45,006 nucleotides of DNA, taken from positions 1 to 45,006 of the forward strand of contig URQW01000017.1 in assembly GCA_900550105.1 (NCBI GenBank), read 5' to 3'. The stretch comes from an uncultured Pelosinus sp. (GTDB lineage Bacteria > Bacillota > Negativicutes > UMGS1260). The position numbers and the translations under genes were made by a program. The notes below the pieces were generated by a model. That model was not told the origin of the DNA. It saw only the letters and a list, made by a program, of their open reading frames with translations, and did no database searches. Below, piece after piece: positions 25,403-33,957 of this stretch; the stretch's first letter is position 1; each line of letters begins with the position of its first letter.

Positions 25403-26755
25403 ATGACAATTCTAGAACGGTTAGAAGCGATTCCAGTTCACTCGTTTCATTATCGCTTGCTTGTTGTTATTGGACTGGGATGGATGTTTGACGCCGCTGA
25501 CACCGGACTCGTATCTTTTGTACTACCCGCTTTGGCCAAAGAATGGGGGCTAACAGCGCAAGAGATTGGTTATATTGGCAGCGTGGGGCTTATTGGCATG
25601 GCTCTTGGGGCTGTAATTGCGGGAAGTATTGCGGAACGTTTGGGGCGGCGACGTACCTTTGCTGCTACTTTGCTTTTATACGGTATTGCTACAGGGCTTT
25701 GTGGTTTTGCTTGGAATTTTACATCCCTATTAATTTTTCGTTTCTTTGTCGGTTTTGGCTTGGGCGGACAGTTGCCTGTTGCTGTTACATTAATGAGCGA
25801 ATATTCGCCAGCGAAAGAGCGGGGGCGGTTTATTGTTTTGCTAGAAAGTTTTTGGGGGGCAGGCTGGTTGGTAGCGGCGCTGATTGCTTATATTTTAATT
25901 CCTAAATTTGGTTGGCAGGCAGCTTTTTTTGTCGGGGCTTTGCCAGCTCTCTATATTTTCTGTATTTGGCGCTCTGTACCGGAATCGGTTCGATTTTTAC
26001 TGCAGCAAGGAAACTATGAAGCGGCTCACGCGATTGTCAGTAAGCTGGAACGACAAGCAGGAATTACGCCGCCGATTCTTTCGCAAGCGGAACTCATCAG
26101 TCAAAATCCGGTTGCCAGAGATTTTTCCGGCGGCGGTCTGCGCTTTGCGGCCTTGTGGGACAGTCGGCTACGTCGTCGTACCTTACTGTTATGGCTGTTA
26201 TGGTTTGGCATTGTTTACTCTTATTATGGAATTTTCACATGGCTGCCTTCTCTCTTAGCTGCACAGGGGCTTGCCATTGTGAAGACTTTTGAGTATGTTC
26301 TCTTGATGACATTGGCGCAGCTTCCTGGTTATTTTGCGGCAGCCTTGTTAGTAGATCGGTGGGGACGGAAAAATACACTGGCCGCTTTTTTACTTATGAG
26401 CGGAATTGCGGCCTATGGCTTTGGCCATAGCACTGAGGTCTTTTGGGTAGTCGCCTGGGGCTGCACTATGTCGTTTTTCAATTTAGGCGCTTGGGGCGTT
26501 GTCTATACTTATACGCCGGAACTCTATCCTACGAGTGTCAGGGCCCTTGGTGTTGGCTGGGCTGCAGGCATTGGGCGGATTGGCGGTATGGTTGCTCCGG
26601 CCATTGTGGGATCGATGCTGCCGCTGTTTGGCATCGGATCTATCTTTACCATGTTTATGGCCGTGCTTGCCGTGACAGGTCTGATTGTATTAGCCTTAGG
26701 CAAGGAAACAAAGCAGGAACAGCTTAGTGAACAACTTGCCGATACGAAAGCATAA
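25403..26755 (+). CDS. niaP: MFS transporter, NiaP-like (probable niacin uptake)
   Basis: About 450 residues with 12 predicted membrane helices, sugar/aromatic-acid subfamily. Visible motifs: GWMFDAADTGLVSF in helix 1, GSIAERLGRRRTF (motif A), RFFVGFGLGGQLPVA (helix 4), PESVRFLL after helix 6, DRWGRKN in the second half and YTPELYPTSVRALG. ATG 25403 is favoured over GTG 25394 because GAGGTGG is correctly spaced. A NiaR-type operator in its leader and niaR 1.4 kb upstream support nicotinate as substrate. Without that context it would be an MFS protein of unknown substrate. Confidence 0.8.
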   Translation: MTILERLEAIPVHSFHYRLLVVIGLGWMFDAADTGLVSFVLPALAKEWGLTAQEIGYIGSVGLIGMALGAVIAGSIAERLGRRRTFAATLLLYGIATGLCGFAWNFTSLLIFRFFVGFGLGGQLPVAVTLMSEYSPAKERGRFIVLLESFWGAGWLVAALIAYILIPKFGWQAAFFVGALPALYIFCIWRSVPESVRFLLQQGNYEAAHAIVSKLERQAGITPPILSQAELISQNPVARDFSGGGLRFAALWDSRLRRRTLLLWLLWFGIVYSYYGIFTWLPSLLAAQGLAIVKTFEYVLLMTLAQLPGYFAAALLVDRWGRKNTLAAFLLMSGIAAYGFGHSTEVFWVVAWGCTMSFFNLGAWGVVYTYTPELYPTSVRALGVGWAAGIGRIGGMVAPAIVGSMLPLFGIGSIFTMFMAVLAVTGLIVLALGKETKQEQLSEQLADTKA

Positions 26756-26764
26756 GCCTTTTAT

Positions 26765-26793
26765 TTGCCTCGTTTCTCCCTGTCATGTATAAT
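26765..26793 (+). promoter_or_regulatory. Promoter of the zinc-ribbon gene
   Basis: TTGCCT, 17-base spacer, TATAAT (26788-26793). A second TGTATAAT lies at 26801-26808. Confidence 0.65.
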
Positions 26794-26832
26794 AAAGCCG
26801 TGTATAATGTTTTGTTTTAGGGAGGGAAAAAC

Positions 26833-27222
26833 GTGGTTTCTATCGGTTTTTTAATTGGCTTGCTTTGCGCTTATTGGATTTGGTCTGACTCGCGTTCGCG
26901 CGGCAGTGATTTTGGCAATTCCCTAGTATGGACATTAGGAACTTTTTTTGCATGGTATTTATTTGTCCCCATGTATTTTCTCTTTGGCCGTAAAAAGAAA
27001 AAAGCTCCGGTCAAGGCAGCTGATGATGTGATTGATGTGGATGCGACTGTAGTGGAAGAAGACTTTCATTGCAATATGTGCGGCAAAGACGTGAAAACGA
27101 GTGGGAATAAATGCCCGAATTGTGGACATACTTTACGGCCTACGTGTGAACATTGCGGTAGGGAAGTCGATCGTTACTGGAAGAACTGCCCTTACTGCCA
27201 CAAACCGATTCAGCCTATGTAG
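26833..27222 (+). CDS. Membrane-anchored double zinc-ribbon protein
   Basis: A 129-residue protein. Two hydrophobic stretches (about 3-18 and 32-52) are followed by KKKK and a short acidic linker. Two zinc ribbons follow with four Cys-x2-Cys-type pairs: CNMC...CPNC and CEHC...CPYC. The order suggests cytoplasmic zinc ribbons tethered to the membrane. GTG 26833 follows AGGGAGGG. No function is known to me. No close neighbour on its strand until the tRNA/small-peptide region. Confidence 0.75.
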   Translation: MVSIGFLIGLLCAYWIWSDSRSRGSDFGNSLVWTLGTFFAWYLFVPMYFLFGRKKKKAPVKAADDVIDVDATVVEEDFHCNMCGKDVKTSGNKCPNCGHTLRPTCEHCGREVDRYWKNCPYCHKPIQPM

Positions 27223-27304
27223 TTAGAGTAAGGTAGGTTTCAGCTTCAAACTGAAGGTGAACAGGTTGTTTGTACTGGTTGATATGGGAAATGCAGAAAA
27301 CTAC

Positions 27305-27333
27305 TGTACAATCGGTATAAATATCGATATAAT
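27305..27333 (+). promoter_or_regulatory. Candidate promoter of an antisense RNA
   Basis: TGTACA, 17-base spacer, TATAAT (27328-27333) on the + strand. It points into the antisense strand of the small ORF at 27389-27490. Confidence 0.45.
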
Positions 27334-27349
27334 GGGCATATAAAGAAAT

Positions 27350-27379
27350 AACCGTCCACGCTGGCCGGCGTGAACGGTT
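27350..27379 (-). terminator. Terminator of the small peptide gene
   Basis: 12-base arms with one mismatch (AACCGTCCACGC / GCGTGAACGGTT). On the minus strand they are followed by ATTTCTTTA. It lies 10 bases after the small ORF stop. Confidence 0.7.
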
Positions 27380-27388
27380 ACTACTGAA

Positions 27389-27490
27389 CTAGCGGAGATT
27401 CAGCCCGAAAATCTTAGCAAGGATCTGAAGCACGGCTAAGATATCGGCTAACGAGACTTCCAATTTAAAGCTCTTCGTCTCGAATCGCAT
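27389..27490 (-). CDS. Small 33-residue peptide, candidate type I toxin
   Basis: A 33-codon ORF (ATG to TAG). A charged N-terminus (MRFETKSFKLE) precedes a continuous amphipathic/hydrophobic stretch (residues 14-32, LADILAVLQILAKIFG...). The ribosome site GGAGGTGATC is a near-complete match to the anti-Shine-Dalgarno, five bases before the ATG. An extended -10 promoter (TGATATAAT), a perfect 10-bp hairpin at the expected 5' end of the mRNA and a terminator just after the stop make a compact unit of about 190 bases. The + strand also carries promoter and terminator signals for an antisense RNA. This layout matches type I toxin genes; I do not recognise the peptide family. Confidence 0.6.
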   Translation of the reverse strand: MRFETKSFKLEVSLADILAVLQILAKIFGLNLR

Positions 27491-27514
27491 CAGCGATCAC
27501 CTCCCCTATTCAGT

Positions 27515-27541
27515 TTTTGGGAGAATACGACTCTCCCAAAA
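27515..27541 (-). promoter_or_regulatory. 5' hairpin of the small peptide mRNA
   Basis: TTTTGGGAGA and TCTCCCAAAA form a perfect 10-bp stem with a 7-base loop. It starts at the predicted transcript 5' end, and the ribosome site follows about 15 bases downstream. Confidence 0.65.
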
Positions 27542-27544
27542 GCA

Positions 27545-27553
27545 ATTATATCA
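27545..27553 (-). promoter_or_regulatory. Extended -10 promoter of the small peptide gene
   Basis: The minus strand reads TGATATAAT. No good -35 is seen (TGGAAT at 27568-27573), as is common for extended -10 promoters. Confidence 0.55.
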
Positions 27554-27590
27554 AGCCAATTGGATTAATTCCAGTTGGCTTTTTATTTTT
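27553..27590 (+). terminator. + strand terminator upstream of tRNA-Arg region
   Basis: AAGCCAATTGGA pairs with TCCAGTTGGCTT (one mismatch), followed by TTTTATTTTT. It has no + strand gene to serve except the predicted antisense RNA. Confidence 0.75.
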
Positions 27591-27679
27591 ATCCTAATAG
27601 CCCTACCAACAGTCAAAAGACAGGAATAATCCCAAATACTGAAAGGATTTATACTATAGCTGATTTTTAAAAATAGGCA

Positions 27680-27713
27680 AAACAAAAGAACCATGCAAAA
27701 CTGCATGGTTCTT
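27680..27713 (-). terminator. Terminator of tRNA-Arg
   Basis: AAGAACCATGC/GCATGGTTCTT 11-bp stem. On the minus strand it is followed by TTTGTTTT, 12 bases past the tRNA CCA end. Confidence 0.85.
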
Positions 27714-27724
27714 AACTTTTTAAT

Positions 27725-27799
27725 TGGTGCGCCCGGCAGGAATCGAACCTGCGCACCCGGCTCCGGAGGCCGGTGCTCTATCCCCTGAGCTACGGGCGC
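27725..27799 (-). tRNA. tRNA-Arg (CCG)
   Basis: 75 bases with encoded CCA. The acceptor GCGCCCG pairs with CGGGCGC, the anticodon is CCG in loop CTCCGGA, and the T arm is GTTCGATTC. It has its own promoter and terminator. Confidence 0.95.
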
Positions 27800-27818
27800 A
27801 CTTTGTGGCACGAATAAT

Positions 27819-27847
27819 ATTATAACAGAGATTTAAAAAGCTGTCAA
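27819..27847 (-). promoter_or_regulatory. Promoter of tRNA-Arg
   Basis: Perfect TTGACA, 17-base spacer and TATAAT on the minus strand, ending 19 bases before the tRNA. Confidence 0.92.
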
Positions 27848-27875
27848 ATCAGGTCTAATTATATAAAGTGCTAGG

Positions 27876-27906
27876 GCAGTCTAGTTGATTAGACTGGCGG
27901 TTTTTA
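27876..27906 (+). terminator. Terminator-like hairpin before hsdM
   Basis: CAGTCTA-GTTGAT-TAGACTG stem followed by GCGGTTTTT. No + strand gene ends here; it may insulate the restriction operon. The remaining 150 bases to hsdM show no clear promoter. Confidence 0.55.
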
Positions 27907-28063
27907 TCTTTTGCAGGATTTAGCTTGACTTTTACGGAAATAAAAAAGAAAGTTTACAGAACGTGCCTTGCTTTTCGGCAAAAGCAGCTAGAATCAAAGG
28001 GATGGAAAATCGCAAGTATAAAACTCTAACAGTATTCGTTAAGTAATGAAAGGATTTGAAGAA

Positions 28064-29536
28064 ATGCTGACAGGTGAAGTACGCAATAAGATTGATAAAA
28101 TATGGACAGATATGTGGGCCGGTGGAATTACTAATCCTTTAACCGTGATAGAGCAGCTAACATACTTAATGTTTATACGGACGCTTGATGAAAATGAGCT
28201 TGAGACGGAGAGCTTTGAAGCGATCAGCGGCGAAACGCTGCCGAAGATTTTTCCGCAGGATGCCGCGGGGCAGGCCATGCGTTGGAGTTATTTTAAAAAT
28301 AAGGATTCTCGTGAAATCTTTGAGATCGTAGGAACAAAAGTCTTTCCATTTATAAAAGCCATGAACAGCGATAACAGCTCAGCTTTTTCCCGCTATATGC
28401 AAGATGCTATGTTTTTGATTCCTACGCCGCAGGTACTGCAAAAAATCGTGACTGGCCTTGATGAGCTGTATGAACATGATATCAAAGACCTTGATATGAA
28501 AGGCGATCTCTATGAGTATATGCTCGGAAAATTGGCCACCGCCGGGCAAAATGGCCAGTTTAGAACGCCAAAACATATTCGGGATTTAATGGTACGGCTT
28601 GTTACTCCGGTGCCTGAGGATAAGATTGTTGATCCTGCCTGTGGTACGGCTGGCTTTCTTGTATCAGCTGCTGAATATATTCGCGAGACTTATGAAGCAA
28701 CGATGACAGCCGAACAATGGGAACATTTTGCTAGCGATATGTTTTCCGGCTATGATATGGATCGGACGATGCTACGGATTTCTGCGATGAATCTAATGCT
28801 TCATTCGATTACGAATCCAAAGATTGATTACGTCGATAGTGTTTCTAAAAATAACGCAATATCTTCAGCCTATGATGTGATACTAGCAAATCCGCCATTT
28901 ACGGGAACGGTCGATGCCGAGGGAATTCACGATAATCTGAAAGCAATTTGTAATACCAAAAAGACAGAACTGTTATTTGTGGCATTATTTATTAGAATGC
29001 TGAAAAAAGGCGGTCGCTGCGCCTGTATTGTACCAGATGGCGTTCTATTTGGTACGACAAAAGCTCATAAAGCTTTGCGTAAAGAAATCGTGGAAAATCA
29101 TCAATTACAGGCTGTTATTTCGATGCCTTCGGGTGTATTCAAGCCTTATGCTGGAGTTTCTACGGCTATTCTCGTATTTACGAAAACAGATGCGGGCGGC
29201 ACTGATAAAGTCTGGTTTTACGATATGAAGTCAGATGGATTTTCTTTGGATGATAAGCGCACTGAGTTGGGCAATGCAGGCGATATACCTGATATTATTA
29301 AGCGGTTTTATCATTTAGCAGGAGAAGCTGATAGAAAGCCGACCGAACAAAGCTTTTTAGTTGATAAAGCCGATATTGAAAAGAATGAATATGATCTTTC
29401 GATCAATCGCTATAAAGAAATTGAATACGAAAAAATTGAGTACGACCCTCCGCAGGTCATTATGACGCGACTTGATGAACTTAGTCTTGATATAGGCTCC
29501 AAGATGGAAGAATTGAGGGGGCTTATTGGTGAGTAA
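28064..29536 (+). CDS. hsdM: Type I restriction-modification methyltransferase subunit
   Basis: About 490 residues of an N6-adenine DNA methyltransferase. The N-terminal helical HsdM_N domain (1-125) is followed by the catalytic domain with SAM motif DPACGTAGFLV (about 190) and catalytic NPPF (about 276). The frame opens at ATG 28046, but GAAAGGA at 28048-28054 best serves ATG 28064, giving MLTGEVRNKIDKIW. It is the first gene of hsdM-hsdS-hsdR; its stop overlaps the hsdS start. With HsdS it modifies the recognition site and protects the genome from HsdR. Confidence 0.95.
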   Translation: MLTGEVRNKIDKIWTDMWAGGITNPLTVIEQLTYLMFIRTLDENELETESFEAISGETLPKIFPQDAAGQAMRWSYFKNKDSREIFEIVGTKVFPFIKAMNSDNSSAFSRYMQDAMFLIPTPQVLQKIVTGLDELYEHDIKDLDMKGDLYEYMLGKLATAGQNGQFRTPKHIRDLMVRLVTPVPEDKIVDPACGTAGFLVSAAEYIRETYEATMTAEQWEHFASDMFSGYDMDRTMLRISAMNLMLHSITNPKIDYVDSVSKNNAISSAYDVILANPPFTGTVDAEGIHDNLKAICNTKKTELLFVALFIRMLKKGGRCACIVPDGVLFGTTKAHKALRKEIVENHQLQAVISMPSGVFKPYAGVSTAILVFTKTDAGGTDKVWFYDMKSDGFSLDDKRTELGNAGDIPDIIKRFYHLAGEADRKPTEQSFLVDKADIEKNEYDLSINRYKEIEYEKIEYDPPQVIMTRLDELSLDIGSKMEELRGLIGE

Positions 29537-30566
29537 GTGGGAAAAAAGGCCATGGAAAGAAGTCTTAGAAATTATTAATGGAAAGTCGCAGAAAAATGTT
29601 ATTGACGATAATGGCTCATATCCCATTTATGGTAGTGGTGGAATTATGGGTTATGCAAATAAATATATTTGTGCAGAAAATACGGTGATTATCGGTCGAA
29701 AAGGTAATATTAATAAACCAATTTTTGTTGAAGAGAAGTTTTGGAATGTAGATACTGCATTTGGAATAAAAGTAAAAGAAGAATTCTTATTGCCCAAATA
29801 CTTATATTATTTTTGTGTGAACTTTAATTTTGAAAAATTAAATACTACAGTAACAATACCAAGCTTAACAAAAGCAAATTTATTAAAAATAAATATTCCT
29901 CTCCCTCCCTTTGAAGTTCAAAAGAAAATTGCTCAAACTCTTGATGCTGCATCGGAGTTGATACAACTTCATAAAAAACATTTGGCAGAATTGGATAATC
30001 TGATTAAGGCTACCTTTTATGATATGTTTGGCGATCCGATGCTTAATGAACAAGGGTGGGAAGTAAAAGCATTAGGAATGTTTAGCTGTTTGAAATCTGG
30101 AAAATATATTGCAGCGGCCCAAATACACAACTTTAATCATCGATACAAGTACCCTTGTTTTGGTGGTAATGGCCTCAGAGGCTATGTAGAGAAGCACTCA
30201 CATGTAGGTACATATTCACTAATTGGTCGACAAGGTGCTTTATGTGGTAATGTACAGTTTGCTCAAGGGGAATTTTACGCAACTGAACATGCAATTGTTG
30301 TGAGTCCGAGAGTTGCAATTAATCCGAAATATTTATTTCATATACTAAAAAAGCTAAATCTCAATAGACTAGCATCTGGTGCAGCGCAGCCGGGATTAAC
30401 GGTAAGTAAACTAAAAGAGGTGAATATTCCCCTTCCTCCTCTTTCTCTTCAAAACAAATTTGCCGCTATCGTTACTAAAATTGAAGAACAAAAAGCGCTT
30501 GTACAAAAAGCAATAGACGAAAGCCAATACTTATTTGACAGTTTGATGAGCCAGTATTTCGAATAA
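29529..30566 (+). CDS. hsdS: Type I restriction-modification specificity subunit
   Basis: About 345 residues, short for HsdS but with two target-recognition domains. TRD1 spans about 1-130 and TRD2 about 170-300. Each ends in a matching conserved block (INIPLPPFEVQKKIAQTLD and VNIPLPPLSLQNKFAAIV) leading into the long helical spacers. It decides the split DNA sequence that M2S and R2M2S complexes recognise. GTG 29529 (or TTG 29526) is preceded by GAGGGGG, and the gene overlaps the hsdM end by 8 bases. TRD1 is visibly more AT-rich than hsdM or hsdR, as expected for recombining specificity domains. Confidence 0.93.
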   Translation: MSKWEKRPWKEVLEIINGKSQKNVIDDNGSYPIYGSGGIMGYANKYICAENTVIIGRKGNINKPIFVEEKFWNVDTAFGIKVKEEFLLPKYLYYFCVNFNFEKLNTTVTIPSLTKANLLKINIPLPPFEVQKKIAQTLDAASELIQLHKKHLAELDNLIKATFYDMFGDPMLNEQGWEVKALGMFSCLKSGKYIAAAQIHNFNHRYKYPCFGGNGLRGYVEKHSHVGTYSLIGRQGALCGNVQFAQGEFYATEHAIVVSPRVAINPKYLFHILKKLNLNRLASGAAQPGLTVSKLKEVNIPLPPLSLQNKFAAIVTKIEEQKALVQKAIDESQYLFDSLMSQYFE

Positions 30567-30580
30567 TATGAGGTGAATGT

Positions 30581-33500
30581 ATGTCTGCAAATTTTGATTT
30601 TTTACAGGGACAAGCTGAATATAAACTATTTGCATCTGCGGCGGTCGAAGCTGAATCGGTACTTGTGACTTCGCCGTCTATGGCCGCCATTGGGGCCAGA
30701 AAAACACTGGAGCTTGCTGTGAAATGGGTATATTCAGCTGATAACACAATCAGTATGCCCTATAAAGATAATTTGCAGGCTTTAATTCATGAGCCGTCCT
30801 TTCGTTTTGCCATGGATGATAAAACCTGGGGTAAGCTGCCTTATATTATTAAGTTGGGCAATTTGTCAGTACATACCGGAAAAGCCGTCAGTCAAGCTGA
30901 TGCTGTATTGTCGTTGCGAGCCTTGTTTGAATTTATTCAATGGCTTGACTATTGCTATGGTGCGAATTATGAAGAACGCTTTTTTGAGGAAGCGAAAATA
31001 CCACAGGCAAAAGTGGTTGTCGATGATACTTTGATCCAGCAAAAAGATACTGAAATTGAAAAGCTGCTTGCTAAGATTGCCGCAATGAGCGAAGCTTTAA
31101 CAGAGCAAAAAGCGCAGCATAAAGAAGAACGAGCTTTTACGCCTGAAGATTTATCAGAGTTTCAGACTCGTAAGCGCTATATTGATGTTGACTTAAAGCT
31201 GCTTGGCTGGGTTTTCGGCGATGATGTGAAGGAAGAAGTCGAGCTTGTTGGTATGAAAAATAATGAAGGCAAAGGCTATGCCGACTATGTTTTATATGGC
31301 AAAGATGGCTTGCCTCTGGCGATAATTGAAGCAAAGCGCACATCAAAAGATCCAAAAGTAGGTATTCATCAAGCAAATCTGTATGCAGATTGCCTTGAAG
31401 CGATGACTGGCAGACGGCCCATTATGTTTATGACGAATGGCTTTGAGTGCTATATTTGGGATGATGCATCAGGCCCAGATCGAAAGGTTAGCGGCATTTT
31501 TTCCAAGGCTGATCTAGAGAAGCTAATGAGTCGTAGAACGCAGCGGAAAAAGTTGAGTGAAGTAAAGATTCACGACAGTATTACAGACCGCTATTATCAA
31601 AAGGAAGCGATTCGCGCTGTTTGCGATAATATAGAGATAGGTCACAGAAAGTCGTTGCTTGTCATGGCTACTGGTACGGGAAAGACCAGAACGGCATCAA
31701 GTTTGACCGATGTTTTATCGCGTAGCGGTTATATAACGAATGTACTGTTTTTAGCGGATCGCACTGCCCTAGTAAAGCAGGCCAAGGATGACTTTAAAAC
31801 GTATTTACCGGATATGTCGCTTTGTAATCTCTTGAATGGCAAAGATGATAAAAATGCTCGGATTGTTTTTTCTACTTATCCAACTATCTTAAATTCGATT
31901 GATACAGTGAAAAATGACGATGGGAAAAAGCTTTTTACACCAGCTCACTTTGATCTGATTATTGTCGATGAAGCCCATCGAAGTATTTTTAAAAAGTATC
32001 GAGCTATCTTTGAATATTTTGACGGCTATATCGTTGGTTTGACAGCAACACCAAAGACGGATGTTGACCGTAATACCTATGATTTCTTTGAGATGGAGCG
32101 CGGTGTGCCCACTTATGCTTATCCTTATGAAATAGCCGTTGCTACAGATCAGGTGCTTGTACCGTTTTATAATATTGAAGTACGCACACAGTTTTTAGAG
32201 GAAGGTATTACTTACGATAACCTTTCGCCGGAAGAGAAGGAACGATACGAAGAAGATTTTACCGATGAGGATGGCGAAATGCCTGATTTTATTCCCTCAC
32301 CAGCTATGAATGAGTTTATTTTCAATCAGAATACGGTTGATTATGTGTTAGAACACCTTATGGATCGGGGAATAAAGGTTTCTGGCGGGGATAAACTTGG
32401 TAAAACGATTATTTTTGCTGCCAATCACAAACACGCTGAGTATATCGAAACGCGGTTCAATAAATTATATCCCCAATATAAGGGGAAGTTTGCTCAAATT
32501 ATTGATAATAAAATAAATTATGCGCAAGACCGAATTGCTAGTTTTAAAATCGCTGAAAAATATCCGCAGATCGCTATTTCAGTTGATATGCTTGATACAG
32601 GGATTGATGTACCGGAAATCGTAAACTTAGTGTTTTTTAAGAAGGTACGTTCCAAAACGAAATTTTGGCAGATGATCGGACGAGGTACGCGTCTTTGTAA
32701 GGATTTATTTGGCGTTGAGCGTGATAAGGAATGTTTTTATATCTTTGATTATCTGGGCAACTTTGAATTTTTCCGGCAAAAACCGCAGGGAATCGAATCA
32801 CGTGACGGGGAAAGCCTGACAGAAGCTATTTTTACGAAAAGAGTCAAGCTTATATATCATTTGCAGGAGGCTACTTTTGACGAGGAGGTCTACCAGACTT
32901 GGCGTAATAATTTAGTAGCGATAGTAGCAGGTCAAGTTCAAGGCCTGAACAATGAGCTTGTTGCAGTGCGATTACAAAGGCAGCATGTGGAAGCCTATAA
33001 GAAACAGGAAGCTTTTGTTTGCTTAAATGATCAGGATAAACATAATCTGATTGATCATCTTGCACCGCTTATTTATATGGACGAGACGGATGAGTATGCG
33101 AAGAGCTTTGATAATTTAATGTATGGTTTAATATTATCTCAGATTGAGTCATTGCCTTATTTTAAGCGCAGTAAGAGCCAATTAATGAATATTGGATTGC
33201 GATTGGCTAAAAAAATCAGAATGCCGCAGGTAAAGGCAAAAATAAAAGTCATTCATACTATCCAGTCGGAAGAGTTTTGGCAGGATACGGATCTGCTATC
33301 CTTTGAATTTGTTCGAGCTGAGTTGCGTGATTTAATTAAATTTATCATAGACGATGGAAAAAAGAATATCATCTATACGAATTTATCAGATCATATTTTA
33401 GGGACTAAAGAAGGGACAACGATTGATACAGGTGATGACTTTGAGGACTATAAGCTGAAAGTGAATCGCTATATTGAAAAGAATAAAGACAGCATTGCCA

Positions 33501-33904
33501 TCTATAAATTAAGAAATAATATTCCTTTAACGGCAACTGATTATGAGAATTTAGAACGGATTTTTACAGGTGAACTTGGTAGTAAGAATGAATATGAGCG
33601 AGCCTTTGGTGATACGCCCTTTGGATTACTCGTGCGTAAGATTGCCAAATTAGAGTATGAGGCAGCCATGGCAGTTTTCTCAGAGTTTATCAATGACCAA
33701 TCGCTAAGCCAAATGCAAATTGTTTTTGTAAACAAGATCATAGATTATATTGTGCGAAATGGTTATGTCGAAAATATGGCTGAACTGATGAAACCGCCAT
33801 TTGATAAGCCTGTCAGCTTTATTAAAATCTTTGATAAAACAAAGCAGCAGCGAATTGTAGAATTAGTGGCAGGAATCAAAGAAAATGCCGTGAGGGTTGT
33901 TTGA
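30581..33904 (+). CDS. hsdR: Type I restriction endonuclease subunit
   Basis: An 1107-residue motor and nuclease subunit. Order: N-terminal DUF4145-like helical domain (about 15-130), coiled linker (about 145-180), and HSDR_N nuclease domain with the PD-(D/E)xK core (ADYVLY...LAIIEAKRTSK, about 225-255). The SF2 helicase follows with Walker A ATGTGKT (about 365), DEAH box (about 463) and GLTATP. Then come the helicase C domain and an EcoEI-type C-terminus. All catalytic motifs are intact. GAGGTG lies 6 bases before the ATG. It cuts unmodified foreign DNA after ATP-driven translocation. Confidence 0.95.
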   Translation: MSANFDFLQGQAEYKLFASAAVEAESVLVTSPSMAAIGARKTLELAVKWVYSADNTISMPYKDNLQALIHEPSFRFAMDDKTWGKLPYIIKLGNLSVHTGKAVSQADAVLSLRALFEFIQWLDYCYGANYEERFFEEAKIPQAKVVVDDTLIQQKDTEIEKLLAKIAAMSEALTEQKAQHKEERAFTPEDLSEFQTRKRYIDVDLKLLGWVFGDDVKEEVELVGMKNNEGKGYADYVLYGKDGLPLAIIEAKRTSKDPKVGIHQANLYADCLEAMTGRRPIMFMTNGFECYIWDDASGPDRKVSGIFSKADLEKLMSRRTQRKKLSEVKIHDSITDRYYQKEAIRAVCDNIEIGHRKSLLVMATGTGKTRTASSLTDVLSRSGYITNVLFLADRTALVKQAKDDFKTYLPDMSLCNLLNGKDDKNARIVFSTYPTILNSIDTVKNDDGKKLFTPAHFDLIIVDEAHRSIFKKYRAIFEYFDGYIVGLTATPKTDVDRNTYDFFEMERGVPTYAYPYEIAVATDQVLVPFYNIEVRTQFLEEGITYDNLSPEEKERYEEDFTDEDGEMPDFIPSPAMNEFIFNQNTVDYVLEHLMDRGIKVSGGDKLGKTIIFAANHKHAEYIETRFNKLYPQYKGKFAQIIDNKINYAQDRIASFKIAEKYPQIAISVDMLDTGIDVPEIVNLVFFKKVRSKTKFWQMIGRGTRLCKDLFGVERDKECFYIFDYLGNFEFFRQKPQGIESRDGESLTEAIFTKRVKLIYHLQEATFDEEVYQTWRNNLVAIVAGQVQGLNNELVAVRLQRQHVEAYKKQEAFVCLNDQDKHNLIDHLAPLIYMDETDEYAKSFDNLMYGLILSQIESLPYFKRSKSQLMNIGLRLAKKIRMPQVKAKIKVIHTIQSEEFWQDTDLLSFEFVRAELRDLIKFIIDDGKKNIIYTNLSDHILGTKEGTTIDTGDDFEDYKLKVNRYIEKNKDSIAIYKLRNNIPLTATDYENLERIFTGELGSKNEYERAFGDTPFGLLVRKIAKLEYEAAMAVFSEFINDQSLSQMQIVFVNKIIDYIVRNGYVENMAELMKPPFDKPVSFIKIFDKTKQQRIVELVAGIKENAVRVV

Positions 33905-33957
33905 TAGAGTGGCAAAATTGATGTTATAACTGTATTACTTTTAGAAAAGAGAGTAGA

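Larger units (their letters stand above)
27340..27590 (+). ncRNA. Predicted antisense RNA over the small peptide gene
   Basis: Inferred transcript from the TATAAT at 27328 to the + strand terminator at 27553-27590. It would be fully complementary to the small peptide mRNA. No coding capacity is evident. Supported only by promoter and terminator positions. Confidence 0.3.

Noticed and set aside
27551..27811. 86-residue minus-strand ORF
   Set aside because: It runs through tRNA-Arg, its terminator and promoter; the tRNA explains the sequence and the frame is accidental.
28379..28576. Minus-strand ORFs inside hsdM, hsdR and the cit genes
   Set aside because: These are shadow frames opposite well-supported genes, without ribosome sites or recognisable domains.
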